From: Nannochloropsis oceanica
Lineage: Eukaryota; Sar; Eustigmatophyceae; Eustigmatales; Monodopsidaceae
NCBI GenBank assembly: GCA_004519485.1
Contig: CP038128.1
Location: 885,001-949,000 of the forward strand
Direction: 5' to 3'
Length of the DNA: 64,000 nt
This document shows, piece by piece, positions 31,812-42,541 of the stretch. Within the stretch, counting starts at the first letter, position 1, and the number at the start of each line of letters is the position of its first letter. The notes under the pieces were generated by a model. It was not told where the DNA came from. It did not search any database and was given only the letters and a program-made list of their open reading frames with translations. The position numbers and the translations under genes are program-made.

Positions 31812-32227
31812 TCACTGCGTGGCCTCTTCAAAGGCTTTCACAAGCTGGTCGTGCAATTCAGCACATTTCTTGAGGTTGTTCCCGGTTGTCTGCAGACACT
31901 GGGCGTAGGACTGGAAAGGCCCTTCGGACGTGGCTTTGATCTTCGCTCTCCTATCGAGAAGGGGGAAAAAGAGCATTTACGTCACATATTACTGTGGTAG
32001 AAGAGATTATCATAAAGAGGGATAGAAGCTCTTTCCTTCATATCTTGATACACCATCTATACTTACAAGGACTCCCAACAAGCCTTGACGTCCTTGCTGG
32101 CCGCCTCGCACGCCAACGGGTGGGGGTCTTTCTTCTTCTGCTCGTAAAAAGCCAAGTTGGAGTCTACGCACACGCTCCCGAAGAGCGACGCCGCCGCCTG
32201 CAGCTCTGACACACTCTCTATCGTCAT
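31812..32227 (-). CDS. NADH dehydrogenase complex I subunit, NDUFA8-like (CHCH)
   Basis: Two exons: 32227-32067 and 31950-31812, separated by a 116-bp GTAAGT..ATAG intron in phase 2, give a 99-residue protein. The start is the ATG before TIESVSELQ, because the conserved part begins there; an upstream in-frame ATG at 32437 would add an unlikely low-complexity leader. The segments KKKDPHPLAC, C-x9-C (Cys40, Cys50) and EGPFQSYAQC...GNNLKKC follow the order in NDUFA8, an intermembrane-space subunit of respiratory complex I folded by disulfide bonds. One cysteine expected before the KKKDPHP segment appears as Glu/Gln here. The C-terminus is shorter than in animals. Good family match; smaller CHCH proteins are the alternative. 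Confidence 0.7.
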
Positions 32228-33204
32228 AGATTTTGTCTGTCTGTGTATGTGCTTATCCGCCGTGGCCGCTCTACGTGATCCCGATGGGAGGCGTAGAGGA
32301 GGTGGGGGAGGAGGAGGAGGGCTACTGGATGAAGGCAGGGGCTTGCCTTTGTTTCCGGGTCTGCAGACAGAACACGAGTGTACGAGCCTGCACGTGGGTA
32401 TGTAGGGGCAGGCAAAAGGAAGCGTTATACCGGGCACGTTTTGTGCGGATTAAATGGCATTCAAATGACTGACTTTACAGGGTTGCCGCAAGGATGAGAA
32501 GGGGTTGACTGGATGCTTGCTTGAGATGACCTGCGCCCCCATGTAACCCCTATTTAACCCTATGCCCACGAGCTTAAGCATGATAAGAAGGCTAAAATGG
32601 GAGTGGAGGTGCACATCACAGCCCCAGTCGGTGGTAGCACTTCAGGCCAAGCCAAACCAACGACAGCATAGTCATCCCGATGCTCGCCTTCTTCGTTCGC
32701 TGTTGTTTGGGAGGGTGTCTGCATGGATGCCGGGTCCCTTTCCACTGTTTCGCTCCTAAGTAGGCCACGCAAGCACCTGGCAGCCAATCTATGTATCTTC
32801 GATCGTGTGGCTTGCATGGAGAGGCAGTCGTGCGACGCTGGTAGCCAGTGGAGCACGTGATTTCAGGCTGTAGTCTACCCCACTTAGTCAAAACCTGTAC
32901 CCACTCCCACACCCACCGCAAAATACAGAGTCATCACCTATTGGAGACCACAGGGCCGGGCTGGACGTGTAAATAGCGACAACCACGCACCGCCTACGCG
33001 AGACGCGCTGCTCGCACTGTCCCTAAAGCCAAGAAGGGAGGTAAGGGACAAGGAGCGAGGAAGTGGTTTTGAGTAAGGGGACACGTGCATGCACGCACTC
33101 ATCGCAACACCCTTTCTATCCCTTCGTTTATAGGTTTGCGGAAGCAAGCCACCCTGTACATACATAGCTAGTTGGGTGGTTGAGGGATTGCTTGAGTGTA
33201 AGCC
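32228..33204. other. Divergent intergenic region
   Basis: Nearly 1 kb between the NDUFA8-like and TRF4-like genes, which are transcribed away from each other. It should hold both promoters. No additional gene or repeat was recognised. Confidence 0.5.
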
Positions 33205-36200
33205 ATGACTGAAGACAGCAATTGGAACCAGGACACGCTGCTGGTCTCCCTATGGGAATGGTTCTGCAAATTAGGGTCTGAGGAGCGCATGCAGGCCTTG
33301 GCCATCGACGACCCGCTGTGGATTCGGTTGTACCTGAAGTTATTCAAGCACGAACTGAAGTCTCGTAATAAAAAGCTTGTAGGCGCTGGACAGCATCAGG
33401 CCTCGGCCTCGCCTTCCTCGCCGCCCGCCGCGCCCTTGCCGTCGTCCCCGCTCTCGTCTCCCCAAAAATTACCACACCGGCAGCCGCTGTGCTACTCAGT
33501 CAGGCGCGAGAAGGTTAACTACATGTACAGCCGTCTCCTCAAGCAACAGCTGCAGCATCAACAACATGTGTGGGCGGGCTGCTTGCCCAGCAGCAGTAGT
33601 AAATGCCACAGCAACATCAATACCACCACAACCAACAGCAGCAGCGGTATCGGAAGCCGTGGCGATACTCCTGTGGGAGTATCCAGTGACCCCGACGATT
33701 TGGAGGAGGCCAAGAGCGTGGAGGAGGAGGAGGAGGAACTGGAGGTAGCTTTGGCGGCAGAGGAGGAGGAGCATACACTTACAGAGGGTTATAGAATAGC
33801 CTTGGGGCAACAGAAGCAGGAGACCTGGAAGGATAGGGAGGACATGGAGCATGGAGAGCTGGCGGGTGGAATTGACAATGAGACTACGGCACAGCTCGCG
33901 GGTTACCTATTACAGCGGAGCTTGCGGATCTGCAGCCTGGGTGCCACGCCGCTGGACACTCTCACTCTTGGGGCGTCGGCGGTGGAGGATGCCGAGGCCC
34001 TGTACCAGCTGCTGCGCGCGGTTACCAAGGGGGCCTTTTTATCCAAGCCCCTTACTGCTGCCACGGTCAAGCAATTGAGCCTGAAAGCCTCCGCCGCGGC
34101 AGCTGCGGGTGGGGGGGGGGGGGGATCGTCATCGGCGGCCATGGCGGGCGGCTCGGGTAGTGGGAGTGGAATTGGGACGTCCGGAGTTGCATCCAATGCG
34201 GTTGGTACGAGCGCCGCCGGCTTTTCTGTGGTCTTGCCGGAAGCACCCTGGCTGCAGGAGCGGACGGAAGCGCAGAAGGAAACGGTGCCGCTGCGAGACT
34301 TGCTGGTGAGTCGGCTCGAGCTGTCCCTGTGGGTGGCCTTCTGGCGGCGGGTGCACCGGTGTCCCGCGCCCGCGCCTCGGGTCTCGGCCGGGCTAAAGGC
34401 CGTGGCCGTACAAACCAAGCACCTGCAAGCCTTCGCCGCCAAGCTGCAGCCCGCAGAGCAGGCGGCGCTCTTCGAGGGCCTACGTCCCGCTCAGCAGCTG
34501 CTGCTCCAGCAGCTGCAGCTACAGCTGCCTGGCGAGGAAGAAGAAAGAGTGATAAGACCATGTAGAAAGGATGAGAAGCATCAGCAGGAGGGGCTAGAAC
34601 GTGCCCGTGAGTCCAGAGCACAGGTGATGATGGAGCGACTCCTGCTTATGCCCGTGCACTGGGTGTACCAGGACGAGGGGAAGGCGGTGCGCCGGGCCTT
34701 GGAGCGGGTGCAGGCGGCATGTGCGGACTCCGTGGCCAGGGAGCTGCTGAACGACGACGATTGGGGCAGCATTGGCAGCAGCTACACCAGTGCTTCGGCG
34801 GCCTGTACTGCGGGCAAGAAAAAGAAGAAGCAGCAGCAGCGTTTGAAGGAATTACAGAGGCTGGGAAAGCAGCTGAGGGCCGAGGCCGAAGCATCAATGT
34901 TGATGGCGGCAAGGCAGATGAATAACATCGGGCTGCATGAGGGAGGGAGAAAGGTAGAGGACGAGGAAGACTTGGCAGTCCAAAGTTCTTCGGTGTCGTC
35001 GGCCGTGAGAGTGCCCTTCGCGGCGAAGAGCGGGCAGAGGGCAGCCGGTCTGGTCACGGCTATGGTGATGGAGGAGGGGAAAGATGATGACGGGTCATGG
35101 GCGGAAGTGGGACCGCGGGGTGTTGTCGTAAAGAAGCCGTCTTTGGCATCGACACTGGTTCCGCCGGCTTTTGAAGCCTTCCCTCCCTTGCGCCTTCCCA
35201 CTACCTTCCTCTCAAGCAAAGCAACAGCGGGTGAGAAAATATTGAAGAAGGGGCGGGGGCAGGAGGCCTCTTCCGTGCCATTGTCTCCAGTAGCACCCCC
35301 CCCCCCTCCTGCATTGATGGGATCACAGAGCACGCCCATGGCTGTGGCAAAAACAGAGAAGGAGGCTGTCAGGAGCGATGGGGAGGACGAGAAGACTGTA
35401 GAACTGGCTGCTGTGCAAAGCAACGGCGCCGATGATGAGACAGTAGGGATTGAGGCAGCGAAGAAGAAGATGAAGCAGAAAAAGAAAAAAAAGAAGGCGG
35501 CCGCAGTTGAGGGTGTAGAGAGCACAAAACAAGAGGAGGTTGATATGTCGACAACCCCAGTGATGGGAAGGGAGAGGTCCATGGTGGTAGTGAAAGAGCC
35601 GGCAGCAGGAGGAGTAGCGGCAGCAGGAGCAGGAGCAGCAAGTGCTTTATTTTCTACTTCACCGTTACCCCTGCCGCCCCCCCTCACCTCCTCAGTTCTC
35701 ATTCCAGTGGCTCCGTTTCCTCCCCCCGCTTCCGATCCTCCCAAGATCTTTCCCATCACCACCCTCTCCTCCTCCTCACTCACGGACTCCGTGCCGGCGC
35801 TCGTGCCTACTATTTCTGCTCCTACTGTCGTCAGCATCAGCAGCAGCACTGCACTTGCTGCGGGCCTCGCTGAACCAGGCTTGCCTCCGTCCGCGCCTCT
35901 CTGCAGTATAGGAGGAGGGGGAAAGAAAAATACAGAATGGGAAGGACGGATTAAGGACCGTCAGCATCATCAGGGCGCAGAGGGAGGAAGGGGAGTTATA
36001 AAAGCAGAAGCAGCTGTCGCACCATCAGGTAGAACACGAGGAATAGGTGGTGAAGTTGAGGTGGGGAGGGGGGGGTTGGTAGCTCTGAAGCCACCGGAAG
36101 TGCCTGAAATTGTGGTCGGGGAAATTCGTAGACGGCCGAAGAGTAAGATCCGGAGCCAGTATAAGAACCGGCGGAAGATGCGGGAGGTGATTGCCGCTAT

Positions 36201-39200
36201 TATGGCGGGTGTGCTGGACCGGGTGGATCTAGTGGTGAGTGGGGCGCAACCTCTGCCAACGGAGGTAGAGGGGCCGCCGGGGACAAAGACGACGACGACG
36301 ATGGCAAGGGAAGAGATGGTGGAGGAGAAGGTGAAGCAGGGGCCGTCGGAGCTCCCGCTGTCCAAGGAGCAGCCACAATCAGTGAATGTGAAGACGAAGA
36401 CCGAGGAACGACCGCATCAGGCTCCGTTGCAGCCGGAGTCTGTGTATAAGAAGGAGACAGAGCAAAGGCCGACGCGGGCGCAGCAGCAGCAGCAAAATCA
36501 CCAGCTGAAGTTGCAGGGAGAAATGCAAGTAGAGCAGCAGCAGAAGCAGCAGCAACCGCAACCACAACCGCAACCACAACCGCAGCTCCAGCAAATAGCT
36601 GCGCAGCAAGAAGGAGACGTCCAGGAGATCAGTAAGGTTACAAATGTCAACGCGAACCCCAAGCCTAGCAAGCAACAGCAGCAGCAACAGCAGCAGCAGC
36701 GGGAATCGCCGTCGGCACGTCTGGTATCACTTTCGTATCAAAAACAAAACCCTTCTCTTACCTCTCCTCCGTCCTCCTTTTCATTTCCCTCTTCTTCTAG
36801 CTATGGGAACGGTACCAAGGTACAAGCAGCGCCTCAGAAGCAGGTTCAGCAGTTGACTACTAAGAAGCAGCGACAGCAAGAGCAGCAACAACATAAAAGA
36901 AAGCAGCAACTTCAAGAACACCAACAACCACAACAGCAACAGCAGCAACAGAAGCAGCAACAGGAAAAAGTCAAATTTCTTTCCGCCTACGCTCAACCTC
37001 AGCTGGCTGCAAAGCAGAAGTACAATTCCAAAGATACCGGCGGCCGCACCACCACCACCACCGCCACCACCACCCGTAGTGTCACCAGCGGCAGCGTCGC
37101 CATCAACGATGGACGTCCCCCTCTCCAGCTTGGCCCGCAATACGTGCAGCCTATATATCAAACTGGAGGTGTTGGCTGCCCGGCAAGGAAGGGGCGAAAG
37201 GGAGGAGGAGAAAGTAGTGGTGGAGGTGATGGAGGTAGAGCAAGTGGTGGCGGCCATATATTCCAATCGACCCGTCAACCGCTTTATTCACGTCTCCACC
37301 AGCAGCATCATACTCCTCAGTATTACCAAGAGTACCCGAGCGCGCATGGTGGAGGGGCAGAGTTAGGCGGATCGATGGTCGGAGGAGGCGGCGGCGGACG
37401 GCGAGGAACAATTCAGCGCCTGGACGGTCGGAAGGAGTGGGGCGAGAATTGTGGGCATCATATGCCGCACCGGTATTCAGCCGCTGTGATTCCGCAGGTC
37501 TCGCTTTATGACTGCCTCAATCGCCATCAGCGGCACCACCATGACAACCCGCAGCTACAGCACCAGCAACGGGCGCCGCACAGGCATGTTGGCGGCGATG
37601 GTGGCCGAAGTGGCAGCAGCACCATGGACGGCGGGGTTTATGAGTCTGTGATGCCGCCCCCGTTGGTTATGCAGCAGGCTCACGAGGTATACGCGCTAGA
37701 CTTGGAGGCGGAGAAGGCGCATCATGCCTACTGCCAAGGGATCGATGCGATGCGAGCCTTACTGACGGATAATATCGCCACCTTCATGGCCAAGCGAGAG
37801 GCGGACATGAAGACTCATCGAGCGGCACGGGAAATGGTACTGGGAGAGTTGCGCACCATTATTCAGGGCTTGTGGAGCGGGGCCCGTGTAGAATTGTATG
37901 GCTCCTGCTTCACGGGCCTGGACTTGGTTTCCAGCGATGTGGACATTGTCGTTTGCGGGCTTAGTCTGACGGGCTCCACGGCCAACACTACCCCGCAGAT
38001 GACCCGGCATCTGGAGCAGCGGCACAACGAGTCCACGGCTTCGTCTTCTCCAGATGGAGGTTACAGTGTGGCCACCACCATCAGCAGTGGCAGCGGCAGC
38101 AGCAGCAGCAGGGCCTCCACCACCGTCGCGACTGGGCCTTCGAGCGCCGCCTCGTCCGTTGTAGATGAAGAGGAGGAAGAGACAGATATCCACAGCCACA
38201 GCCAGCTCAGTGACACGAGCAGTAGCAGTGTCGCGACCAGGTCCACCCCGGCTGGTTCCCGATCCCCTGCGCTCTCCTCCCCCGCCTCCTCCCCGCGCCT
38301 GGGACCCGCCACTAGTGCTTCCAATAGCAGCATCATATTTATGTCAGCCACGCCGCCCCGCCCCTTGCCTCCCGGGCATGGCGAATCGACGCGGCTTTTG
38401 TACCAGCTGGCTGCCACCTTGGAATGTCGGCCGTGGGTGCGCTCGCTTAAGACCATCGATACAGCATTCATCCCTGTAATCAAGATCCTTGCTGACCCGG
38501 CCGTGCTTATGGGCGTGCCGGATTCACTTCCAACGCCCGCAACTGCGTTGGTGCCGGTCGACATTTCTTTCGAGGGCCGGCAGCACGGGGGTATTGCCAG
38601 TTCACTCCTCATAAGGGATCTGGTGGCACCCGGTAGGCCCTACGCGCACGCCGTGCCCTTGACGTTGGTGCTGAAGGCACTAATGACGCAGCGAGGCCTG
38701 AACCAGCCCTGGTGCGGTGGCGTGTCATCATACGCGCTCATGCTCATGGTAATCGCCGTTCTGCAACAGTTTGAGACGCCTGAGGTAGCGCAGGCCAACG
38801 TCCTAGCCATAGCCCGTTCTGTCGATACCATCAAACGCCGTGCTATCCCTCCGGTGCCTAGCAACAGCAGTAGCTGCAATGCTGGCTGTAGGGGGAGTGG
38901 TGGGAGTGGGAGCAGCGGCAGCGACGTCAGGAGCCGGAGCAAGGGTGTAACGATTCCTGCAGACAGGGACAAGACGAGTAGGCGATTGCATTCGTCTGGC
39001 AACCCTGTACCGGACGGCCCCATGGATTATGGCAAGGCCTTGCGTGGAGGCAATGGGCCCCTCGAGGAACCGGTTACGGCGGAAACGACGCTGATGGAGG
39101 TGAAGCCACCCCCGCCGCTTGTCAAAGGCGGGTACGGTAGCCCGGCCGAGATCTCCTACCGGCTCTGGTCTCAGTTCGCGGCGGCGCAGATGACGTCGGA

Positions 39201-39747
39201 TGGCGGTATGGAGGACAGAAATGATGGCGGGGGCAAGGGGGTGGAAAGTGCGGATGGGAATTCCGAGAAGAAGGGAATGACCTCAGGTTTTTTGCTTACG
39301 TACTTTCTGGAGTACTTTGGGCGGATTTTCAACCCTCAAGTCGAGGGCATCGCGGTGGACCAGGGCTATGGCCTGACCTTCCCCCTGGCCGACTTTTTTC
39401 TGACGCATGGCTTGCCTGTGGTGGCCGACCCACTCACAATTCTTGACCCCTTGGATCGAGCGGTGAACGTCTCACGTTGTGCTTTCCGGATAGGGGAGAT
39501 CCAGGTCTTATTCCAGCAATGTCTGGCCTCGCTCGAGGCTCATGGCATTGAGATGGGGCGCAGGATTCTACAAGCTCCCGCCGCAGAGGACGGGTGGAGC
39601 CACGTGGGCGGGGCAGGAAGTGGTGGTAAGAAGAAGAAGACGAAGGGAGGGGCAAGCGGCGGTGGTCAATGGCAAGGGCAGGCGCCTATGAACCCTGTCC
39701 CTTTGCCACCTACGGCCGACGTGCTAAGCCTGATGCTATCCTACTGA
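33205..39747 (+). CDS. Giant TRF4/PAPD5-type non-canonical poly(A) polymerase
   Basis: One open frame of 2,180 residues. The C-terminal ~650 residues form a Pol-beta-like nucleotidyltransferase: YGSCFTGLDLVSSDVDIV gives the G-S and two metal-binding Asp (D1578, D1580). The third Asp is probably D1786 in VPVDISFEG. It is followed by a central-domain helix (LTLVLKALMTQRGLN) and a PAP-associated segment (LLTYFLEYFGRIF, NPQVEG). This is the TRF4/PAPD5/PAPD7 group, which adds short A tails to nuclear RNAs for exosome turnover or trimming. Unusual: about 200 residues of Ser/Thr-rich sequence separate the second and third Asp, and ~1,500 N-terminal residues are disordered, with acidic, Lys-rich and polyGln (36480-36960) tracts. 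The first 60 residues are ordered-looking. A lysine-rich nuclear-localisation-like stretch sits near residue 760. Active-site residues are all present. Confidence 0.85.
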   Translation: MTEDSNWNQDTLLVSLWEWFCKLGSEERMQALAIDDPLWIRLYLKLFKHELKSRNKKLVGAGQHQASASPSSPPAAPLPSSPLSSPQKLPHRQPLCYSVRREKVNYMYSRLLKQQLQHQQHVWAGCLPSSSSKCHSNINTTTTNSSSGIGSRGDTPVGVSSDPDDLEEAKSVEEEEEELEVALAAEEEEHTLTEGYRIALGQQKQETWKDREDMEHGELAGGIDNETTAQLAGYLLQRSLRICSLGATPLDTLTLGASAVEDAEALYQLLRAVTKGAFLSKPLTAATVKQLSLKASAAAAAGGGGGGSSSAAMAGGSGSGSGIGTSGVASNAVGTSAAGFSVVLPEAPWLQERTEAQKETVPLRDLLVSRLELSLWVAFWRRVHRCPAPAPRVSAGLKAVAVQTKHLQAFAAKLQPAEQAALFEGLRPAQQLLLQQLQLQLPGEEEERVIRPCRKDEKHQQEGLERARESRAQVMMERLLLMPVHWVYQDEGKAVRRALERVQAACADSVARELLNDDDWGSIGSSYTSASAACTAGKKKKKQQQRLKELQRLGKQLRAEAEASMLMAARQMNNIGLHEGGRKVEDEEDLAVQSSSVSSAVRVPFAAKSGQRAAGLVTAMVMEEGKDDDGSWAEVGPRGVVVKKPSLASTLVPPAFEAFPPLRLPTTFLSSKATAGEKILKKGRGQEASSVPLSPVAPPPPPALMGSQSTPMAVAKTEKEAVRSDGEDEKTVELAAVQSNGADDETVGIEAAKKKMKQKKKKKKAAAVEGVESTKQEEVDMSTTPVMGRERSMVVVKEPAAGGVAAAGAGAASALFSTSPLPLPPPLTSSVLIPVAPFPPPASDPPKIFPITTLSSSSLTDSVPALVPTISAPTVVSISSSTALAAGLAEPGLPPSAPLCSIGGGGKKNTEWEGRIKDRQHHQGAEGGRGVIKAEAAVAPSGRTRGIGGEVEVGRGGLVALKPPEVPEIVVGEIRRRPKSKIRSQYKNRRKMREVIAAIMAGVLDRVDLVVSGAQPLPTEVEGPPGTKTTTTMAREEMVEEKVKQGPSELPLSKEQPQSVNVKTKTEERPHQAPLQPESVYKKETEQRPTRAQQQQQNHQLKLQGEMQVEQQQKQQQPQPQPQPQPQLQQIAAQQEGDVQEISKVTNVNANPKPSKQQQQQQQQQRESPSARLVSLSYQKQNPSLTSPPSSFSFPSSSSYGNGTKVQAAPQKQVQQLTTKKQRQQEQQQHKRKQQLQEHQQPQQQQQQQKQQQEKVKFLSAYAQPQLAAKQKYNSKDTGGRTTTTTATTTRSVTSGSVAINDGRPPLQLGPQYVQPIYQTGGVGCPARKGRKGGGESSGGGDGGRASGGGHIFQSTRQPLYSRLHQQHHTPQYYQEYPSAHGGGAELGGSMVGGGGGGRRGTIQRLDGRKEWGENCGHHMPHRYSAAVIPQVSLYDCLNRHQRHHHDNPQLQHQQRAPHRHVGGDGGRSGSSTMDGGVYESVMPPPLVMQQAHEVYALDLEAEKAHHAYCQGIDAMRALLTDNIATFMAKREADMKTHRAAREMVLGELRTIIQGLWSGARVELYGSCFTGLDLVSSDVDIVVCGLSLTGSTANTTPQMTRHLEQRHNESTASSSPDGGYSVATTISSGSGSSSSRASTTVATGPSSAASSVVDEEEEETDIHSHSQLSDTSSSSVATRSTPAGSRSPALSSPASSPRLGPATSASNSSIIFMSATPPRPLPPGHGESTRLLYQLAATLECRPWVRSLKTIDTAFIPVIKILADPAVLMGVPDSLPTPATALVPVDISFEGRQHGGIASSLLIRDLVAPGRPYAHAVPLTLVLKALMTQRGLNQPWCGGVSSYALMLMVIAVLQQFETPEVAQANVLAIARSVDTIKRRAIPPVPSNSSSCNAGCRGSGGSGSSGSDVRSRSKGVTIPADRDKTSRRLHSSGNPVPDGPMDYGKALRGGNGPLEEPVTAETTLMEVKPPPPLVKGGYGSPAEISYRLWSQFAAAQMTSDGGMEDRNDGGGKGVESADGNSEKKGMTSGFLLTYFLEYFGRIFNPQVEGIAVDQGYGLTFPLADFFLTHGLPVVADPLTILDPLDRAVNVSRCAFRIGEIQVLFQQCLASLEAHGIEMGRRILQAPAAEDGWSHVGGAGSGGKKKKTKGGASGGGQWQGQAPMNPVPLPPTADVLSLMLSY

Positions 39748-40382
39748 TGAGAATGAGAGACGACATTGGAAATGATGACTTGTGTGGTTGTATGCGAGCG
39801 TGTCGGGTTTCCACGCAGCTACACTTTGAGGACCAAAAATGAGAACGAAAGTAGATATCGGACACTAGACTATATTAATTATTTGCGTGGTGAGGTGATT
39901 TTGTCGTAGATAGCGAAGGAACAGCTGTTACAGCTTTAGCAAGCAGTAGCAAGAAAGCAATGATATAGGATAATGTGATTTTATGTAGTGGTAAAAGCCT
40001 TGTCCCATTTTCCTTAAAGGAGGACGGCGCCTGAGATAAGAAGTACAACAAAGAAGAAAGTCATTGCGTGTTCTGTAATCCTTGTCCTACGTTTCTGGCA
40101 CAGTCATATGTTGCTCATTTGTTATTTCCCCCTCTAAACTGCTCCCGCACGCCACTCAATTCACTTTCCAATCGCTCAGCCCTCTGAGAATCACCCACAG
40201 TTGTTCGTTTTTTATTATTTGTTCAGTTTTCTTTTCTTCAACTTGTTCCGGGTCCTTTCCTTGCTCGTTTTTTCCTACACAGTATTCCATCATAAACCCC
40301 CACACCATTTTATCTGCACTCTCCCTCACCCACTCCCATCCTTCTCTGTGTCTTTCTTCTTCTTGATCCCCACGCAGCTCTC
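39748..40382. other. Convergent 3' intergenic region
   Basis: Between the stops of the TRF4-like gene and the coiled-coil gene. AT-rich UTR-like sequence with no recognisable gene. Confidence 0.6.
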
Positions 40383-41981
40383 TTACTCAGCTTTCTTGTC
40401 CAGCTCCACGATGCGCTCGTGCAGGGCATCAATCAAGGCCGTCAGTGAGTCCAAGCCCAGCCCATTCAAGCAGCGGCTCGTGACAGCCAGCTCGCAGTCC
40501 TTCCAGCCGCCCACGCCCACCAAGCCCGCGATGCGTACACTGCCCGGCATATTAGGGTAGCCGGACAGAAGGGAGAAGGAGGCGACAACGCCCTCGGCGA
40601 ATGTGACCGTCAGCTCATCCATGCCCTCGTTGTGTTTGACGATGTACCTTTTCATAAGCTCGCGGATCTCCTGTTTCGCAACGCCCCGCGAAGCAACCAT
40701 CCAGCCCACCTCCCGCGCCAGGAACAGAAGGTCCTGGGGTGCTGGCAAGCCTTGCGCTACTGTTACGAGGTTGTCCACCTGATTCATCATCAGGCGCTGC
40801 GCCTCAGCCGTGGCCACCGACTTCCGCCGTTGCTGCATGAGGGGCATCTCCAGACGAGCATGCAGCAGCTGGATCGCTTGACCCCTCATCGAAAGCGTCA
40901 TCTCTAGGGCGTGCTTGGAGGGATATGCCAGCCGGAGGACCATATCGCTCGGCCCCGCCTCGGCTTCGTCCAGCACCGTCACCGTCACGCGGTATAGGCC
41001 TTGTAACATATCCAGCACCGCGCACAGCGTCTCTGCCTGCTTGCGGAGCCGCGCTGCCTCACCGAGCGTCTCGATCTCGTCCTGTGCCGTGGCAGAACGT
41101 AAGTCGTCCACCTCCATCACCTCTCGTTCGGCCACCCCCAGAGCCTCAAGCTGGTTCAGCTTGGCTTGCCATTCCAGGATACGCGTCTCCGCCAAGTCGT
41201 TCTGGGCCTTGGCCGCTTGCAGTGCTGCCTCACATTGCTGTACCTGTTCTTGACACTCTTGCTCCGCGACCAATTCCTCTTCCTCGTCCTGTTCGCCCTG
41301 CTGTCCCGCCACAATTTCCTCCTCCTTGACCAAGCGGATTTGCGCTTCCTTCAAAGTGTCCAGCAAGGCTTCCACCTTTGTCTTCCCGCGCAGCAGCTCC
41401 TCTTGAGCCAGCTCTTGCTGCGCATGTTCCCGCAGAAAAGCTTTCACCATGACTTTAATGTCGCCCTCCGCAGCCTGAAACAGAGCATGCAAGTGGCCGT
41501 CCTGCTGTTGCGGCTTGTTTTTTAGCAGCTGGGCTCGCCTCTCCTCTTCCCTCGCCAATATCACCAGCGACTTGCCTGCCTTGAGGCTTCCGAGCAGCTC
41601 CCCCCATCCTTTGCAAATAAATGATTCACGAACCCGTAGCAGTTCCTCCATCACTTGCGCCTCGCCCACCATGCCACGCTCCAGCTCCTCCACGGTCGAC
41701 TGCGCTGCTTCCTCCCCCACCTTCACATCTTCCTCCTCCCCCCCCTGCAGCTTGAGCTGTCCCGGAGACTGAATGTGGTGCTTGTGCTGCGAAGGGAAAG
41801 CAGCACCGGTCTGGGAGGGCATACACATGCGCATCGGGGGCTGGTCCTCTTGCGACGATGTTGACGGTGGAGATAAAGGGGTCGAGGGGGAGGACCGGCG
41901 GCACTCGAGGCTTCCCAATCTCTCCTTGAACCCTCCGAGAAGGTTGGAAGGTCCGCCTGGCGAGGTTGCCTGCACTTGCAT
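40383..41981 (-). CDS. Coiled-coil protein with possible C-terminal RWD-like domain
   Basis: Single-exon gene of 532 residues from an ATG. The first ~85 residues are disordered. A long, Glu/Gln/Leu-rich coiled coil runs from about 90 to 320. Then come a strand-rich segment (YRVTVTVLDEAEAG, MVLRLAYP) and a C-terminal part with ELTVTFAEGVVASFSLLSGYP, IAGLVGVGGW and a final helix. Coiled coil followed by paired strand-helix units is the layout of several kinetochore proteins with RWD domains (KNL1, Spc24/25, CENP-O/P, Csm1), so a kinetochore role is possible, but no diagnostic motif was found. Other coiled-coil families remain open. Function unknown. Confidence 0.5.
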   Translation of the reverse strand: MQVQATSPGGPSNLLGGFKERLGSLECRRSSPSTPLSPPSTSSQEDQPPMRMCMPSQTGAAFPSQHKHHIQSPGQLKLQGGEEEDVKVGEEAAQSTVEELERGMVGEAQVMEELLRVRESFICKGWGELLGSLKAGKSLVILAREEERRAQLLKNKPQQQDGHLHALFQAAEGDIKVMVKAFLREHAQQELAQEELLRGKTKVEALLDTLKEAQIRLVKEEEIVAGQQGEQDEEEELVAEQECQEQVQQCEAALQAAKAQNDLAETRILEWQAKLNQLEALGVAEREVMEVDDLRSATAQDEIETLGEAARLRKQAETLCAVLDMLQGLYRVTVTVLDEAEAGPSDMVLRLAYPSKHALEMTLSMRGQAIQLLHARLEMPLMQQRRKSVATAEAQRLMMNQVDNLVTVAQGLPAPQDLLFLAREVGWMVASRGVAKQEIRELMKRYIVKHNEGMDELTVTFAEGVVASFSLLSGYPNMPGSVRIAGLVGVGGWKDCELAVTSRCLNGLGLDSLTALIDALHERIVELDKKAE

Positions 41982-42541
41982 GGCTGTGAGATCTGTGAGA
42001 CGGGGTTGGGGGGGGAGAGCAAGTCAGAGGATCGAGTGCAGAAAAGCTAAGGAATTCAATTTTTTGACTCTATGTTCGAGCTGTAGCGAAGACGGCCACG
42101 CCAGCAAAGGTGATCAGTCAGCCAGTTTAAGCCCAAGAGCCTCATTCCCAATACAGGGAAAAGGCTGACAAGTTTCTGATCAGGATAGTCATCAGGATAG
42201 TCAGGAGAAAAGGTGCAAGGTAAAGTGAGAAACTGTGGTTGCTGCATCTTGAGCTGCCAGCGGCTGCAGACCTCTCCTCAACACTCACGGCGTCATCTTC
42301 AGAGAGGGAGTGTTACGCGCAAAGCGCGTGTGCAGCCGCAATAGACCAAAACAGGCGCAAAACCAGCGCGGTTGGATTGAGTTCTTCCTGACAGCCAGTA
42401 CCGCATTCCCTCCTGAGATCGCAGCCTTTCACTTTGACTTTGACTTCCGAGGGGGAAAGGTAATGTATGTAATAAGCAGCGACAGCAGTGTAATAACGGA
42501 TCACAACACTCTAAATGCTACCAATTCCGCAGGGCCAAGAG
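41982..42541. other. Divergent intergenic region, probable 5' exon of the small membrane gene
   Basis: A GTAATG donor after GAGGGGGAAAG at about 42461 and a CCGCAG acceptor just before 42531 could frame a 5' UTR intron of the gene starting at 42542. Otherwise nothing is recognised. Confidence 0.35.

Noticed and set aside
34782-35849. Long minus-strand open frame opposite the TRF4-like gene
   Set aside because: Mirror image of the low-complexity N-terminal region; no domain features.
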